Part shown: piece after piece, positions 31,757 to 42,235 of the stretch
Layout: each line of letters starts with the position of its first letter
Numbering within the stretch: the first letter of the stretch is position 1
Assembly: GCA_963719055.1 (NCBI GenBank)
Contig: CAVRAU010000021.1
Span: 124,001 to 188,000 of the forward strand
Length of the DNA stretch: 64,000 nt
Source: CAXMQZ01 sp963719055
GTDB lineage: Bacteria; Acidobacteriota; Thermoanaerobaculia; Multivoradales; JAHEKO01
Direction: 5' to 3'
Position numbers and translations under genes: made by a program
Notes under the pieces: generated by a model
Databases searched by the model: none
The model's input: the letters and a program-made list of their open reading frames with translations, nothing else
Told to the model about the DNA's origin: nothing

Positions 31757-31789
31757 GAGTGTCGTATCGATCACTTGACGGCGATTGTA
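31757..31789 (-). promoter_or_regulatory. TACAAT box and relic first start codon of K4
   Basis: TACAAT (31789-31784) is followed after 9 nt by GTG 31774 and ATCGATACGACACTC, i.e. MIDTTL, the original-looking kinase start. It runs nine codons to TAA. The working ATG is about 180 nt further on. Confidence 0.55.
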
Positions 31790-31818
31790 CCTCGCCGAAT
31801 CACTGAAACGACCTCACC

Positions 31819-32289
31819 TCAAGGCAGCTTCTTCGTGACCCCCAGCCACCAGCGCATGCACCTGTGGCCGAGATCAGCTCCCTCGCCGAACATCAGGGGA
31901 CAGCCGCCGGCAATCACGTCGACACCGTGCTCGCGACCGTATTCCGCAGCCGCCTCCGAAACGCTGCTGCTCTTGGCCCCGAACAACGCGTTGTAGTGCA
32001 TCCATACGTGCGAGACGCCGGCGTCGACACAATCTCGCACCACGCCCTCCGCGGCCTCGGGACGGGTGGCGATGACCGCAGCACCGACTCCCCCATCGAT
32101 CGCTCCCACACTGGGATAGCAGGTCTCGCCATGCACCTCCGAGGCGTTGGGGTTGATCGGCACGACCTCGAAGCCCCTCTTGCGCAGCGCCCTGAGGATC
32201 TCCCAGCCAGTGCCTCCCTTTCGAGAGACACCCACAACCGCGATTCGCTTCTGAGACAGGAAGGCTTCCGCCTGAGACTGGATGGTCAT
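31819..32289 (-). CDS. CoA-binding domain protein (YccU-like)
   Basis: 156 residues from ATG 32289, chosen for AAGGAGGT nine bases upstream. The Rossmann-like start AVVGVSRKGGTGWEILRALR then KRGFEVVPINPNASEVHGE, CYPSV and GVGAAVIATRPEAA matches small CoA_binding_2 proteins. The conserved WMHYNALF and GVDVIAGGCPLMF complete the family pattern. The ligand is CoA or a related nucleotide by family knowledge; the role is unknown. It is divergent from kinase K5. Confidence 0.87.
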   Translation of the reverse strand: MTIQSQAEAFLSQKRIAVVGVSRKGGTGWEILRALRKRGFEVVPINPNASEVHGETCYPSVGAIDGGVGAAVIATRPEAAEGVVRDCVDAGVSHVWMHYNALFGAKSSSVSEAAAEYGREHGVDVIAGGCPLMFGEGADLGHRCMRWWLGVTKKLP

Positions 32290-32512
32290 GTCGTTCGACC
32301 TCCTTGTGAACGCATCCATCCTACCGCCCCTCGAGCGCAGGACAGAGATCCTGGATCTGTTGGACAACTTGCCCGCCGCCGAACGCTTCCGCGATCGGCC
32401 CACCCGCCCGGGTGGTGCGAGCTGGCCCTCGAAGGCGTAAGCTGAGACATCGTCAGCAAGACAGGCTTGGTCCGGACCGAGCCGGGGGATTTGTGTCGGA
32501 GAGGAGGCTGCC

Positions 32513-34801
32513 GTGTCCAAGGATCCTCCATCCAAGGCAGAAACGGAGCAGACCGATTTGATGGAGGTCTTCGACCACGAAGCCCCCGTAATCGGCAACT
32601 ACCGGCTGCTCAAGAGAATCGGACAAGGAGGCATGGGCGAGGTCTGGGAGGCCGAACAGCTGCAGCCGGTGCAGCGCCGCGTCGCTTTGAAACTGATCAA
32701 GCGCGGCATGGACTCGGCTCGGGTCATCGCCAGATTCGAGACCGAGCGTCAGGCTCTCGCCTTGATGGACCATCCAGCCATCGCCAAGGTCTTTGACGCC
32801 GGTACCACCGAAAACGGGCGCCCCTTCTTCGTCATGGAGCTCGTCCACGGCCTGCGGATCACGAAATACTGTGACCGACATCGTCTGAGCGTGCGAGATC
32901 GCCTGGAGCTCTTCATTCAGGTCTGCGAAGGGATTCAGCATGCGCACCAGAAAGCCATCATTCATCGCGATGTCAAGCCCTCGAACATCCTGGTCAGCGA
33001 GCAAGACCGCAAGCCCGCGCCCAAAATTATCGATTTCGGGGTCGCCAAAGCCACCGCCCACAGTCTGACCGAGCGGACCCTGTTCACCGAGCTCGGTCAA
33101 CTCGTGGGCACTCCCGAGTACATGAGTCCCGAGCAGGCGGAGCTCACCGGCGAGGACATCGATATCCGCACCGATGTCTATTCCTTGGGGATGGTTCTCT
33201 ACGAGCTACTGATCGGTTCGCTGCCGTTCGATCCGGATGCCATGCGGCAGGCGGGTCTGGTCGAGCTGCGGCGCAGGATCCTCGAGGACGAACCCGCCAA
33301 ACCGAGCCAACAGATCACCCGCGGAGGGGTCGACTCGGATATCGCGGCCCAGAATCGCGACACGACCCCGCTCGCATTGACAGGAGCTTGCGTGGTGATC
33401 TCGATTGGATCGTCTTGAAGGCCCTGGAGAAGGACCGGAACCGACGTTATGAGACGGCTCATGCCCTGGCGCGTGGACGTCCGGCGATACCTCGACAACC
33501 AGCCTGTCGAAGCGCGAGCTCCCAGTGCCGAGCTACAGATTCGGGAAATTCATCCGACGGCACCGGGTCGGTGTCGCCGCTTCGAGCTTTGCCCTGCTGT
33601 CGCTGGTGGTGACCATGATCATCACCACCTCGAGTCTCGTGCGGGTGACGAAGGCTGAGGAGCTGGCCCGCGCCGAAGCAGAAAGAGCCACAGCGGTCAC
33701 GTCTTTTCTCGAGACCATGCTCTCCTCTGCGGATCCTGCGCAAGACGGACGGGACGTGCGCGTCGTCGACGTGATCGACCGAGCCTCGCAGGAGATCGGA
33801 TTCCAATTCGAAGACCGACCCGAAACCGAGGCCTCGGTTCGAGAGACGCTGGCAAAGACCCTCACGGCCCTCGGTCAGTACGAGCCGGCAGCCGAGCAAT
33901 TCGAACGCGTCTATCAAATTCGAACACAGCACCTCGGGCAGAGGGATGTCTCTACCCTGAAGGCCGCAATCAACGTGGCTGCCGCCGCTTGGTACCTGGG
34001 CGAACCGGAGCGGGCAGAAGAGCTGAGTCGTCGCACCCTCCAGACGGCCACCGAGACTCTTGGACCGAATCACGAGGTGACGCTCGAGGCCACCACCGAC
34101 CTCGCCGTCTTTCTGGACACTCAGGGCAAGTATCCGGACTCCGAGCCGGTGCATCGAGCAGCGCTCGAATCAGCCCGAGCTCACTATGGCAACGATCACG
34201 AGATCACCTGGACAACCGCCAACAACCTGGCCATCTGCCTCAAGAAACTGGGAGAGCTGACCGAGGCCGAAGCTCTCTATCGAGAGACACTTGCCGCGCG
34301 GACGAGAAACTCCGGAGCGGAGCACCCGGAAACGCTCAACGTCAAGCACAATCTCGCGATGCTCTTGACCGCCCAGGGCAAGAGCTCGGAAGCGGTGAAA
34401 CTCCATCGCGAGACTCTCGAGACCAAGATCGAGTGTTCGGTCCAGATCACCCGCACGTCCTGTCGTCGATGAACGGCCTGGGACTGGCTCTGATGGAGGA
34501 GGAACCTTCGATGAGGCGAATGCCATCTTCAGCGAGCTCGTGTCGCTGGCGGACAAGATATATCCGAGTACACACAGGCGGGGTCTCTGTATCGCAAGCA
34601 CTATGGTCAGAGTCTCTTGAGGATGGGAAGGATCTCGGAGGCCGAGGAAGTCCTGACCCAGGCGTATCTCGGCTTGAGCGACGCATTTGGAGCCTCTTAC
34701 GGGAGCACGATGGAAGTTGCCGAACATCTCGTGGAACTCTACGAGGCCGAAGGACAACCCGAGAAAGCCGCCGAGTATCGAGCCCTGCTGAACCCGGACT
34801 A
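32513..34801 (+). CDS. K5: Ser/Thr kinase with TPR-rich C-terminus (about four frameshifts)
   Basis: GTG 32513 follows GAGGAGG. This kinase belongs to a second subfamily with EVWEAEQ and RRVALKLIKRGMD instead of EVYRAED. It has IIHRDVKPSNILV, KIIDFGVAKATA, PEYMSPEQAELTGEDIDIRT and VYSLGMVLYEL. Frame breaks fall near 33385, 33450, 33520 and 34430. A membrane segment (FALLSLVVTMIITTSS) precedes TPR repeats of the kinesin-light-chain type (ALGQYEPAAEQFERVYQIRT and similar). The last part ends LVELYEAEGQPEKAAEYRAL. Its close relative K11 is fully intact, which makes the expected reading frame clear. The TAG stop touches a palindromic element. Confidence 0.82.
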
Positions 34802-34840
34802 GCGCACGGCCGGCAGACCGCGGGCACAGAGGCCCGCGGC
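34799..34840. repeat. palindromic element at the K5 stop codon
   Basis: It begins with the K5 TAG stop: TAGCGCACGGCCGGCAGACC then GCGGGCACAGAGGCCCGCGG. The second hairpin CCGCGGGC/GCCCGCGG is perfect. Confidence 0.75.
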
Positions 34841-34989
34841 TTCACCCGGCGGCGAGCACTCGAGCGCAGCCCCACTCTGTCACCACCCGCCAGACTAACC
34901 GGACCCAGTCCACGCAAATCTTCGAGCACCTGTGGCACAGCGAATATCCCTGAACGGAACTTGCGAGTAGACTCGATCCAGGCTCTCAC

Positions 34990-37564
34990 ATGAACCGGCT
35001 TACCACATGGTGGTTCCGATGGTTGGGTCGGCGGGCGGCGGATCCTGCACCCGACGATCAATACCGACGCCTCTTCGAAGAGGTACCCGTCGGGGTCTAT
35101 CGGGCGACTCCCGATGGCCAGCTCCTGACCGCCAATCCGGCCCTGCTCGAGATGCTCGGCTACGACAACCTGGAAGAGCTCGCTCGCCTCGACCTCGCCA
35201 AGGAGCTCTACGTCGACCCGAAAGCGCGTGCGACGTGGCGTGAAGATCTCGATCGCCAGGGTCGCACTACGCAACGTCGAGGCGACCCTGCGGCGCAAGG
35301 ACGGTCGTCTCATCGTCGTTCTCGACAGCGCCACAGCGGTGACCGACGCCGGCGGCGAAGTGATCCACTACGAGGGTACCCTGACCGAAATCACGCGGTT
35401 CAAGCGCGCCCAGGAAATCCAGTCAGTCCTCTTGCGGATCTTTCTGGCAGCGGGTGCGGCGAGCGATCTGTACGCTCTCCTGACAGCTGTACATCGAGAG
35501 TTGTCCGAGCTGCTCGACACTTCGAACTTCTACATTGCGCTCTACCACGAGGAGACGGGTCTGTACTCCTTCCCGTTCCACGTCGACGAGCGCGAGCCGG
35601 ACGAGCAGCCCCCGCAACGGCTGGAGAATAGCCTGACCGACTACGTCCGCCGCACGGGTCGGCCTCTGCTGGCAGACGAGCAGACCCACCGAAAGCTGAC
35701 GCGCCAAGGGGAGGTCGAGCTGGTCGGAGTCGCGGCGCCGATCTGGCTGGGAGTGCCGCTCAGAAGCGGTGACCAGTTACTGGGTGTCGTGGCGGTGCAG
35801 AGCTACCGTGAGCGCTCGCTCTACACGCAAGAGGATCTCGACCTGTTGACTTTCGTCTCCGAGAACATCGGCTTCGCCATCGAGCGAAAACATGCCGAAG
35901 TGGAGCTACAGGCTAGTGAAAAGCGCTTCCGAGATCTCTTCGAGGCATCGCCCGACGCGATCTTTGTCGAGGATATCGAGGGCAACGTCCTCGACGCCAA
36001 CCCGGCCGCCGCCAAGCTACAGGGGATCGACGCGGAACGCCTGATCGGCATGAACGTGAAACAGCTTGTACCGCCGGACGAAGCCGCGGAGGTGCTGGCG
36101 CGTCACCGGCGCCTGGTACTCGGCGAGGAGGTGGTGGTCGAGGCGCTGACCTGGACGGCGAACGGTCACAGCGTGCCGGTCGAGGTCCGATCCAGCCCGC
36201 TCGAGTACGCCGGAGGTCCGGCCGCGCTGATTCAGGTGCGAGATGTCACCGAGCGCAAAGAGCACGAGAAGCGGCTCGAGTATCTGGCGCGCTTCGACGC
36301 CTTGACCGGCCTGCCGAACCGGTTTCTGTTCGAAGACCGCCTCCGACAGGCGATCGTGGCGGCGCGCCGCAGCGGCGAGCGAATCGCTCTCCACTACCTC
36401 GACCTCGACGAGTTCAAGCAGGTCAACGACACTCTTGGCCACTCGATCGGTGACCGGCTGCTCGAGGCCGCGGGGCAACGGCTCACGACCCTGGTGCGGG
36501 AATCGGACACGGTGGCCCGCCTGGGCGGCGACGAGTTCGCGATCATCCAAGTCGGGATCGATAGCGCCACCGGCGCCACCGCTTTCGCCATACGGATTCT
36601 GGAAGCCATGCTGGCCCCATTCCGCCTCGGGCAGAATGAGGTGCAAAGCAGCACGAGCATCGGCATCGCTCTGTCGACGCTGCTCGAGGATCCGGAAGAT
36701 CTCCAGCTGCAGGCCGACAGGGCCCTCTACAAGGCAAAGGAGAAGGGCCGTGGCTCGTTTCACTTCCACGACGAAAAACTGGCGCAAGAGGTGCAGGAAT
36801 ACGTGTCCGTGCGTCAGGACCTCGATGGCGCGATCGAGCGCGGCGAGTTCTTCCTCGAATATCAACCGCAGATCGATTTGAAAAGCGGCGCGATCACGGG
36901 TTGCGAGGCCCTGGTTCGGTGGCGCCACCCGAGCCGCGGACTGTTGCCGCCCGGCGCTTTCATCTCGGTGACGGAGAAGACAGGACTGATCATTCCGATC
37001 GGCGCCTGGGTCTTGCGCGAGGCTTGCCGGCAACGTCGGCAGTGGTGTGACAGCGGACTGCCTCAGGTACCCGTAGCCGTCAACCTCTCCGCCGTGCAGT
37101 TTCGCGATCCGCGCTTTTCGCAGAGGCTGCACGAGGTGCTGGAGAAGACCGGCATCCGACCCGGTCTCCTGGAGCTGGAGCTGACCGAGACCCTTCTCAT
37201 GCAGGGCCCGGAAGGGGTGCAGGGGATCCTTCAGGACTCGCACGAGAGTGGCGTCTCGATCGCCATCGACGACTTCGGCACGGGCTACTCGTCCCTGCAG
37301 TACCTGCGGGAGTTTCCGGTCGGCAAGCTCAAGATCGCCATGGAGTTCGTGCAGGGCGTGACCAGCAACACCGATGACGCCGCCATCGTCGCCGCGGTGA
37401 TCAGTCTCGGACATCAGTTGGGAATGACGGTCATCGCCGAGGGCGTCGAGACCGAAGAGCAGGCCGACTTCCTCAAGAAGCACGGCTGCGATGAGGCGCA
37501 AGGGTTCTTGTTCAGTCGCCCGGTATCGGCGGAAACCTTCGCCAAGAAACTTGGCCAACCCTAA
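34990..37564 (+). CDS. PAS-GAF-PAS-GGDEF-EAL c-di-GMP enzyme (one frameshift)
   Basis: ATG 34990; a frame break near 35260 lies within the first PAS domain (YRRLFEEVPVGVYRATPDGQ). A GAF domain (LYALLTAVHRELSELL ... GVVAVQSYRERSLYTQEDLD) and a second PAS (FRDLFEASPDAIFVEDIEGN) follow. The GGDEF domain is intact (LGGDEFAI) with an inhibitory-site RxxD (RESD) five residues upstream. The EAL domain has GCEALVRWRHP, VNLSAVQF, LELTETLLM, IDDFGTGYSSLQYL and IAEGVETEEQ, but the usual LKIDxxFV reads LKIAMEFV. It can probably make c-di-GMP with product inhibition; the phosphodiesterase activity is uncertain. No membrane segment is seen, so it is a cytosolic sensor. Confidence 0.88.
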
Positions 37565-37611
37565 GGGCCGGCCGTCTTCGTCTTGCGGGTCTGGTCCGGC
37601 CCCGGGATCGA

Positions 37612-37633
37612 GGGTCGGGCCTCTGCGCCGGAC
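37612..37633. repeat. palindromic element, short form
   Basis: GGGTCGGGCCTCTGCGCCGG then AC: GTCGGGC arm and CTCTGCGC loop, with the right arm altered. First of three short copies between the GGDEF-EAL gene and K6. Confidence 0.65.
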
Positions 37634-37652
37634 TAGGGTCGTGCCTCTTCTT

Positions 37653-37679
37653 GTAAGGTCGGGCCTCTGCGCCCGACCG
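37653..37679. repeat. palindromic element, short form
   Basis: GTAAGGTCGGGCCTCTGCGC then CCGACCG: perfect arms GGTCGGGC and GCCCGACC. Confidence 0.75.
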
Positions 37680-37686
37680 AGTGCAG

Positions 37687-37715
37687 TAGAATGCCGCCAC
37701 TTGACCGGCACAACC
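37687..37715 (+). promoter_or_regulatory. TAGAAT box and relic first start of K6
   Basis: TAGAAT is followed after 8 nt by TTG 37701 and ACCGGCACAACC (MTGTT), matching the MIGTT start of the kinase. The reading frame is not that of K6, whose working ATG lies at 37780 beyond a palindromic element. Confidence 0.5.
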
Positions 37716-37728
37716 TCGATAACCGTGA

Positions 37729-37753
37729 AGCGGCCGGCCTCTGCGCCGGCCGC
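37729..37753. repeat. palindromic element between relic and working K6 starts
   Basis: AGCGGCCGGCCTCTGCGCCG then GCCGC: perfect arms GCGGCCGGC and GCCGGCCGC around CTCTGC. Confidence 0.8.
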
Positions 37754-37779
37754 CAATCCACCACCATTGGAAGAAATCG

Positions 37780-40593
37780 ATGATCGGCACCACACTCTCG
37801 CACTTCAAAATCACCGCCAAGCTCGGCGAGGGCGGCATGGGTGAGGTCTACCGGGCCGAGGACACGACGCTCGACCGCGAGGTGGCGCTCAAGGTGCTGC
37901 CCGAGGAGCTGGCGGACGACCCAGAGCGCCTGGCCCGCTTCGAGCGCGAGGCCAAGGCTCTGGCGGCGCTCAATCATCCCAACATCGTGCATATCTACTC
38001 GGTGGAAAGCGGTACCGTCACCGATGTAGGGCGGGGCTCGACCCCGCCCAGGGGCAGACGTTTCCGCTTCCTGACCATGCAGCTGGTGGAGGGTCGGCCG
38101 CTGACCCTGTCATCCCGACCGGCGGGCTGCCGCTCGAGCGGATCTTCGAGCTCGGCATCCCGCTGACGGAGGCGCTGGCTGCGGCGCACGACAAGGGCGT
38201 CGTCCACCGCGATCTCAAGCCCGACAACATCATGGTGACCGACGAAGGTCGGGTGAAAGTGCTGGACTTCGGCCTGGCCAAGCTACAGCAGGTCGGCGGC
38301 GTCGTGGAGACCAGCGCCACTCCCACCGAGGTACTGACCGGCGAGGGCAAGATCCTCGGCACCATGCCCTACATGTCGCCCGAGCAGCTCGAGGGCAAGG
38401 ATGATCGATTCGCGGTCCGACATCTTCTCGCTGGGAATCCTCCTGTACGAGATGGCCACGGGAACGAGACCGTTTCAAGGAGCAACCTCGGTGTCGCTGA
38501 TCTCCTCGATCGTCAAGGACACGCCACCCTCGGTCGATACGGTGCGAGCCGAGCTGCCGCACCACATGGCGCGCATCGTCAATCGCTGTCTGGAGAAAGA
38601 CCCCAAGCGCCGCTACCAGACGGCCACCGACGTGTACAACGAGCTCGATGTGCTGCGCCGCGAGGTCGAATCAGGAATTGTCACCTCGGGAGTGACGCGA
38701 CCGACCAGCGCCGAAATGGAGGCTGCCCGGGCTTCCGGACCGGCCTCTGCCGAATCCTCGGCCACCCACTCGGGGCCGGGGCCGGCAACCGGCCGTCGCA
38801 TTTGGCCAATTGCCGCCGTTGCAGCCGCGGTACTGCTCCTGGCAGCCGTCCTCTGGTTCAGTCGCGCTGAAGGACCCGAGCCGGCACCGGCGGGTTCCAC
38901 GACTAGCGAGACCACAACTTCCCCGGAAAGCGCGGTAGCGACGGATGAGCAGGTACCGGCGATTGTCGTCCTCCCCTTCCAGAACCGGGGTCAGTCCGAA
39001 GACGAATTCTTCGCCGACGGCATGAGCGAAGAGATCACCACGCGTCTCGCAGGAATCAGCGGTTTGCGAGTCGTCTCCAGTACCAGCGCCATGCAGTACA
39101 AAGAGAATCGGCCGCCACTGAAGCAGATTGCCGAGGAGCTCGATGTCGACTATGTTCTCGACGGCTCGGTCCGCTGGGCCCGCAGCGAGGACGGCAGCCG
39201 CGTGCGCATCACGCCGCAGCTGGTCCGCACCTCGGACGATTCCCAGATGTGGGCCGAATCCTACGACCGGGTCATCGAAGACGTCTTCGAGATGCAGTCC
39301 GAGATCGCCACGGAGGTCGTCGCCCAACTCGGCATCACCCTGCTCGAGCCCGAGCAAGAAGAGCTCGAGACCCGACCCACCGAGAACCTCGAGGCCTACC
39401 AGGCCTTTCTCCGCGCCAGATACGGCCAGGAATCGTCCGCCTTCTCCGAGCCCGTCCGTCGTCAGGTGATCGAGGATCTCGAGAAGGCAGTCGAGCTCGA
39501 TCCCGATTTCGTCCTGGCCTGGGCGGCGCTGGCCCGTGCCCATTCCTTCTACTACCGCCTCGGCTACGACTTCACCGAGAATCGCCGGAACCTGGCCCTG
39601 CAGGCCTACGACCGAGCCCTCGCCCTCGCCCCGGACTCACCGGAAGTGCTCTTTGCGATCGGCCACTACCACTACTATGTCGAGCAGGACTTCGATGCGG
39701 CACTGGAGAAGTTCCTCATGGCTTCCGAGGCCCAGCCGCAGGACGCCGACATCCTGGCCGCCACCGCATTTGTTTGGCGCCGGCAGGGCAAGCTGAGCGA
39801 AGGCCTGGAGCGCCTCGAGCGGGCGTTCGAGCTCAGCCCGCGCAATGCTCGGCTCCCCGCCTTGATGGGTGAGTTTGCCCAGATCCTCCGGGACTATCGC
39901 GACTCGGTCGAATACTTCGACACCTCGATCGGCCTGGCTCCTGACGAGTACTGGCCGTACGTCGAGAAAGTACAAACGCTTTGGCTATGGAAAGACGACC
40001 TCACCGAGGCCCGCCGTGTCCTGGATGCGACACCCGGCTCAGGCAAGGACACTCCGCTGTATATCCTGTCTCGGTCCGAGGTGGCGCGATTCGATCGAGA
40101 TTTCCGGCAGGTCCTCGCTATCCAGGACGAGGCCCCTTTCGAGTGGTACTCCCATCAGAGCATGTCGTATCCGAAAGGGCTGTTGACCGCCGAGGCCTTC
40201 CAGCTGATGGGAGACGATGCGCAGGCACAGGTCGAATACGAGAAGGCTCGAATCGAGCTCGAGAGCGCCCTGGCCGACCGGCCCGACGATTACCGCCTCC
40301 ACAGCAGCATGGGACTAGCCCTCGCGGGTCTCGGCCAAAGGCTGGAAGCCATCGCGGCAGGCAAGAAGGCCCAGGAGCTGATGCCGATCGAGACGGACCT
40401 CTACATCGGCAGCCAGTTCCTCTACGATCTGGCGCTCACCCATGCGCGGTTGGGCGAGATCGAAGAGGCCCTCGACCAAATCGACCTCATGCTCTCGGTT
40501 CCCTCGAAGTTCTCCGTCACGGCGCTTCGTAACGACCCCCGCTGGGACCCCCTGCGCGACCATCCGCGCTACCGGGAGCTGATCGCGAGGTAG
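37780..40593 (+). CDS. K6: Ser/Thr kinase with hinge insertion, TM, TolB-like domain and TPRs (two frameshifts)
   Basis: ATG 37780 gives MIGTTLSHFKITAKLGEGGM. After HIYSVESGTVT the frame runs through a palindromic element as DVGRGSTPPRGRR and on to FRFLTMQLVEG, so the insert is translated in frame. Breaks near 38112 and 38400 precede VVHRDLKPDNIMV, VLDFGLAKLQQ, PYMSPEQLEGK and DIFSLGILLYEMATG. A membrane helix (AAVAAAVLLLAAVLWFS) and a TolB/adenylate-cyclase-associated domain (IVVLPFQNRGQSEDEFFADG) follow. About eight TPR units complete the protein, ending LRDHPRYRELIAR. The TAG stop is the left end of the palindromic element it shares with the convergent DUF6515 gene. Confidence 0.87.
38026..38049. 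repeat. palindromic element in the K6 hinge loop
   Basis: GTAGGGCGGGGCTCGACCCC then GCCC: perfect 8-bp stem GGGCGGGG/CCCCGCCC with a CTCGA loop. As in K4 it follows GAT, and it is translated in the same register (DVG). Confidence 0.85.
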
Positions 40594-40639
40594 GGGCGGG
40601 GCTTGACCCCGCCCAGGAGGGCGCAAGGCCCTCCCCTAC
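40590..40639. repeat. full palindromic element supplying two convergent stop codons
   Basis: GTAGGGGCGGGGCTTGACCC, CGCCCAGGAGGGCGCAAGG, CCCTCCCCTAC. The left TAG (40591-40593) stops K6; the right CTA (40636-40638) is the TAG stop of DUF6515 on the other strand. The copy differs from 27870-27919 at only a few bases. Confidence 0.9.
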
Positions 40640-41370
40640 CCTTGGGAATTCGGGTCTTCGACCACCTTGTAGACGACACCAGACCCACCGTAGAGAGCCT
40701 GGTAATAGGTGTCGTTGTAGACGAAGTACTGTTGGCCGCCGGCCGTTGCCATCTCGGCTGCGTTCGGGAGCTGCTTGACCTCGATGCCGATCGGCGGTGC
40801 AACGATCTGATAGGCAGAGTCTGCCGCCTGGTAGAACGTCCCGTCGGCGTAGTAGTAGCGAACACCCGCAGCGTGAACGGTGTCACAGCCCCTCGGCAAG
40901 GACGCAACCGAGGTGCCGATCCCCATGTCGGCAGCCGCATCTGCTTTCGATTCTGCTCCAGCACGAGGATCCTGGGCCCACCAGTCGCTATCCCAACTCG
41001 CATCCTGACTGCGTCCTGGGCCAGGCGGCGGGACATAGACACCCGTGCCGTCCTGGAGTGGCGCGGGCGGTGGGCCGCCGCCGGTACCGGAATAGGCTGT
41101 GGTACCGGTAGCACCGCTGCTGCCACCCAGAGCCCCATCACCCTGGAACTCGGTGGGTCCCATCGCATACCCATAGCCATAGGCACCACCGCCATAGTAG
41201 GGGTGGTTGTTCACATGGCCAACGTTGCCAATGCTGCCGCCGTGAAAACCGCCACCACCGAATCCTCCGCCACCGGCATGGGCGCCTCCCCCACTCTGGG
41301 CCGGCAGTGGACCTTGCACCAAAATAAAGCCACTGGCGATCAAGCAGATTGCAATCGTCGAGGTCTTCAT
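40636..41370 (-). CDS. DUF6515 family secreted glycine-rich protein
   Basis: 244 residues from ATG 41370, with AAGGAGA upstream and an ATGA overlap with the DUF2092 gene before it. After a signal peptide there is a low-complexity Gly/His/Tyr tract (GGGGFGGGGFHGGSIG, YYGGGAYGYGYAMG) and a Pro-rich linker. The C-terminal 70 residues hold the DUF6515 signature: VRYYYADGTFYQAADSAYQI then VAPPIGIEVKQLP and QQYFVYNDTYYQAL. Family members lie at the cell surface and commonly pair with DUF2092; function unknown. The TAG stop comes from the palindromic element shared with K6. Confidence 0.85.
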   Translation of the reverse strand: MKTSTIAICLIASGFILVQGPLPAQSGGGAHAGGGGFGGGGFHGGSIGNVGHVNNHPYYGGGAYGYGYAMGPTEFQGDGALGGSSGATGTTAYSGTGGGPPPAPLQDGTGVYVPPPGPGRSQDASWDSDWWAQDPRAGAESKADAAADMGIGTSVASLPRGCDTVHAAGVRYYYADGTFYQAADSAYQIVAPPIGIEVKQLPNAAEMATAGGQQYFVYNDTYYQALYGGSGVVYKVVEDPNSQG

Positions 41371-42099
41371 GGGCGCGTCTCCTTCAAACTCCGGAAATCG
41401 ATCTGACTGGCGTCGCTCGGAATCTCAGGCTGGAATATGGCATCGGGCAGGCTCGGGTTCAGATCCCAATCCCTCAAGACCGCGATGAACTCAGGAGCCA
41501 TCGGCAGGTTCTTGTAGGTGATCACGACTTGTCTGGGCAGCATTTTGTCGCTCGCCTCGATCCAGATCTGCCACACGACGTCCTCTTGACCGACGATCAG
41601 GTGATGACAGGGCACGCCGTGGATTTCGGAGAGACCCACATAGCGGTGCGCCTTCGTTCCCGCCATCATGAACTGAGTACGGGTCGTCGCGAAGAAGGTC
41701 GTCCAGAGGAATCGATACACCGTAGTCGGCGGCGAACTGATTCAAGGTGGCATTGATCGAGGCCGCGGCAGGTGCCGACGCCCAAAACCCCTTGGCTGGC
41801 ACCAGGACCGTCACCGTCTCACCATCGATCCACACCTCTCGAGCGGTCAGCTCGTCCTTGTAGCAGACCCGGAGCCGGTTCGGTCGCTGCAGGACTACCT
41901 CCATCGAACCGGCATACTTCACCTTGACCTCGGGCAAGGGCACGTCATCGAAACCCAGGGTGACGCTGAAATGGAAACTCTCCAGGGCTGCCAAGTTGGA
42001 TGACATCTGCCGAATGAGATCGTCGGCTCCAGGCGGCTCTCCTTGCGCCACCAGTGGGGAGGCGAGGCACAGCATCAAGATACCGAGCAGTCTTCTCAT
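41367..42099 (-). CDS. DUF2092 family secreted protein (one frameshift)
   Basis: ATG 42099 follows AAGGAG, with a signal peptide (MRRLLGILMLCLASPLVAQ). The DUF2092 pattern is visible: LIRQMSSNLAALESFHFSVT, LQRPNRLRVCYKDELTAREV and WIDGETVTVLVPAKGFWASA. A frame break near 41715 joins to FMMAGTKAHRYVGLSEIHGV then CHHLIVGQEDVVWQIWIEAS and VVITYKNLPMAPEF. DUF2092 has a LolA/LolB-like beta fold, so binding of a lipid or partner in the periplasm is plausible (inference). It is first in a coupled pair with DUF6515. Confidence 0.82.
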
Positions 42100-42235
42100 A
42101 GCTTCTCCTTGAGCTTCATGTTCATGGACCCAAACTCGATGATCATGCTTCGGTTCGAGAAGGCTACCTCGATTTCGAATTGACCGCTGTGATCCCTTAC
42201 CCAAGGAGCCGGGCCCGACTGGGGCATGCCCTGCT

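Noticed and set aside
31581..31789. Short direct repeats with spacers, possible CRISPR array
   Set aside because: The repeats contain the kinase start codon, spacers are unequal and contain palindromes, and no cas genes are near. Tandem duplication of a gene start explains them better.
36017..37795. 592-codon open frame antisense to the GGDEF-EAL gene
   Set aside because: It is a high-GC shadow frame; the plus strand has unmistakable GGDEF and EAL motifs and the antisense product has none.
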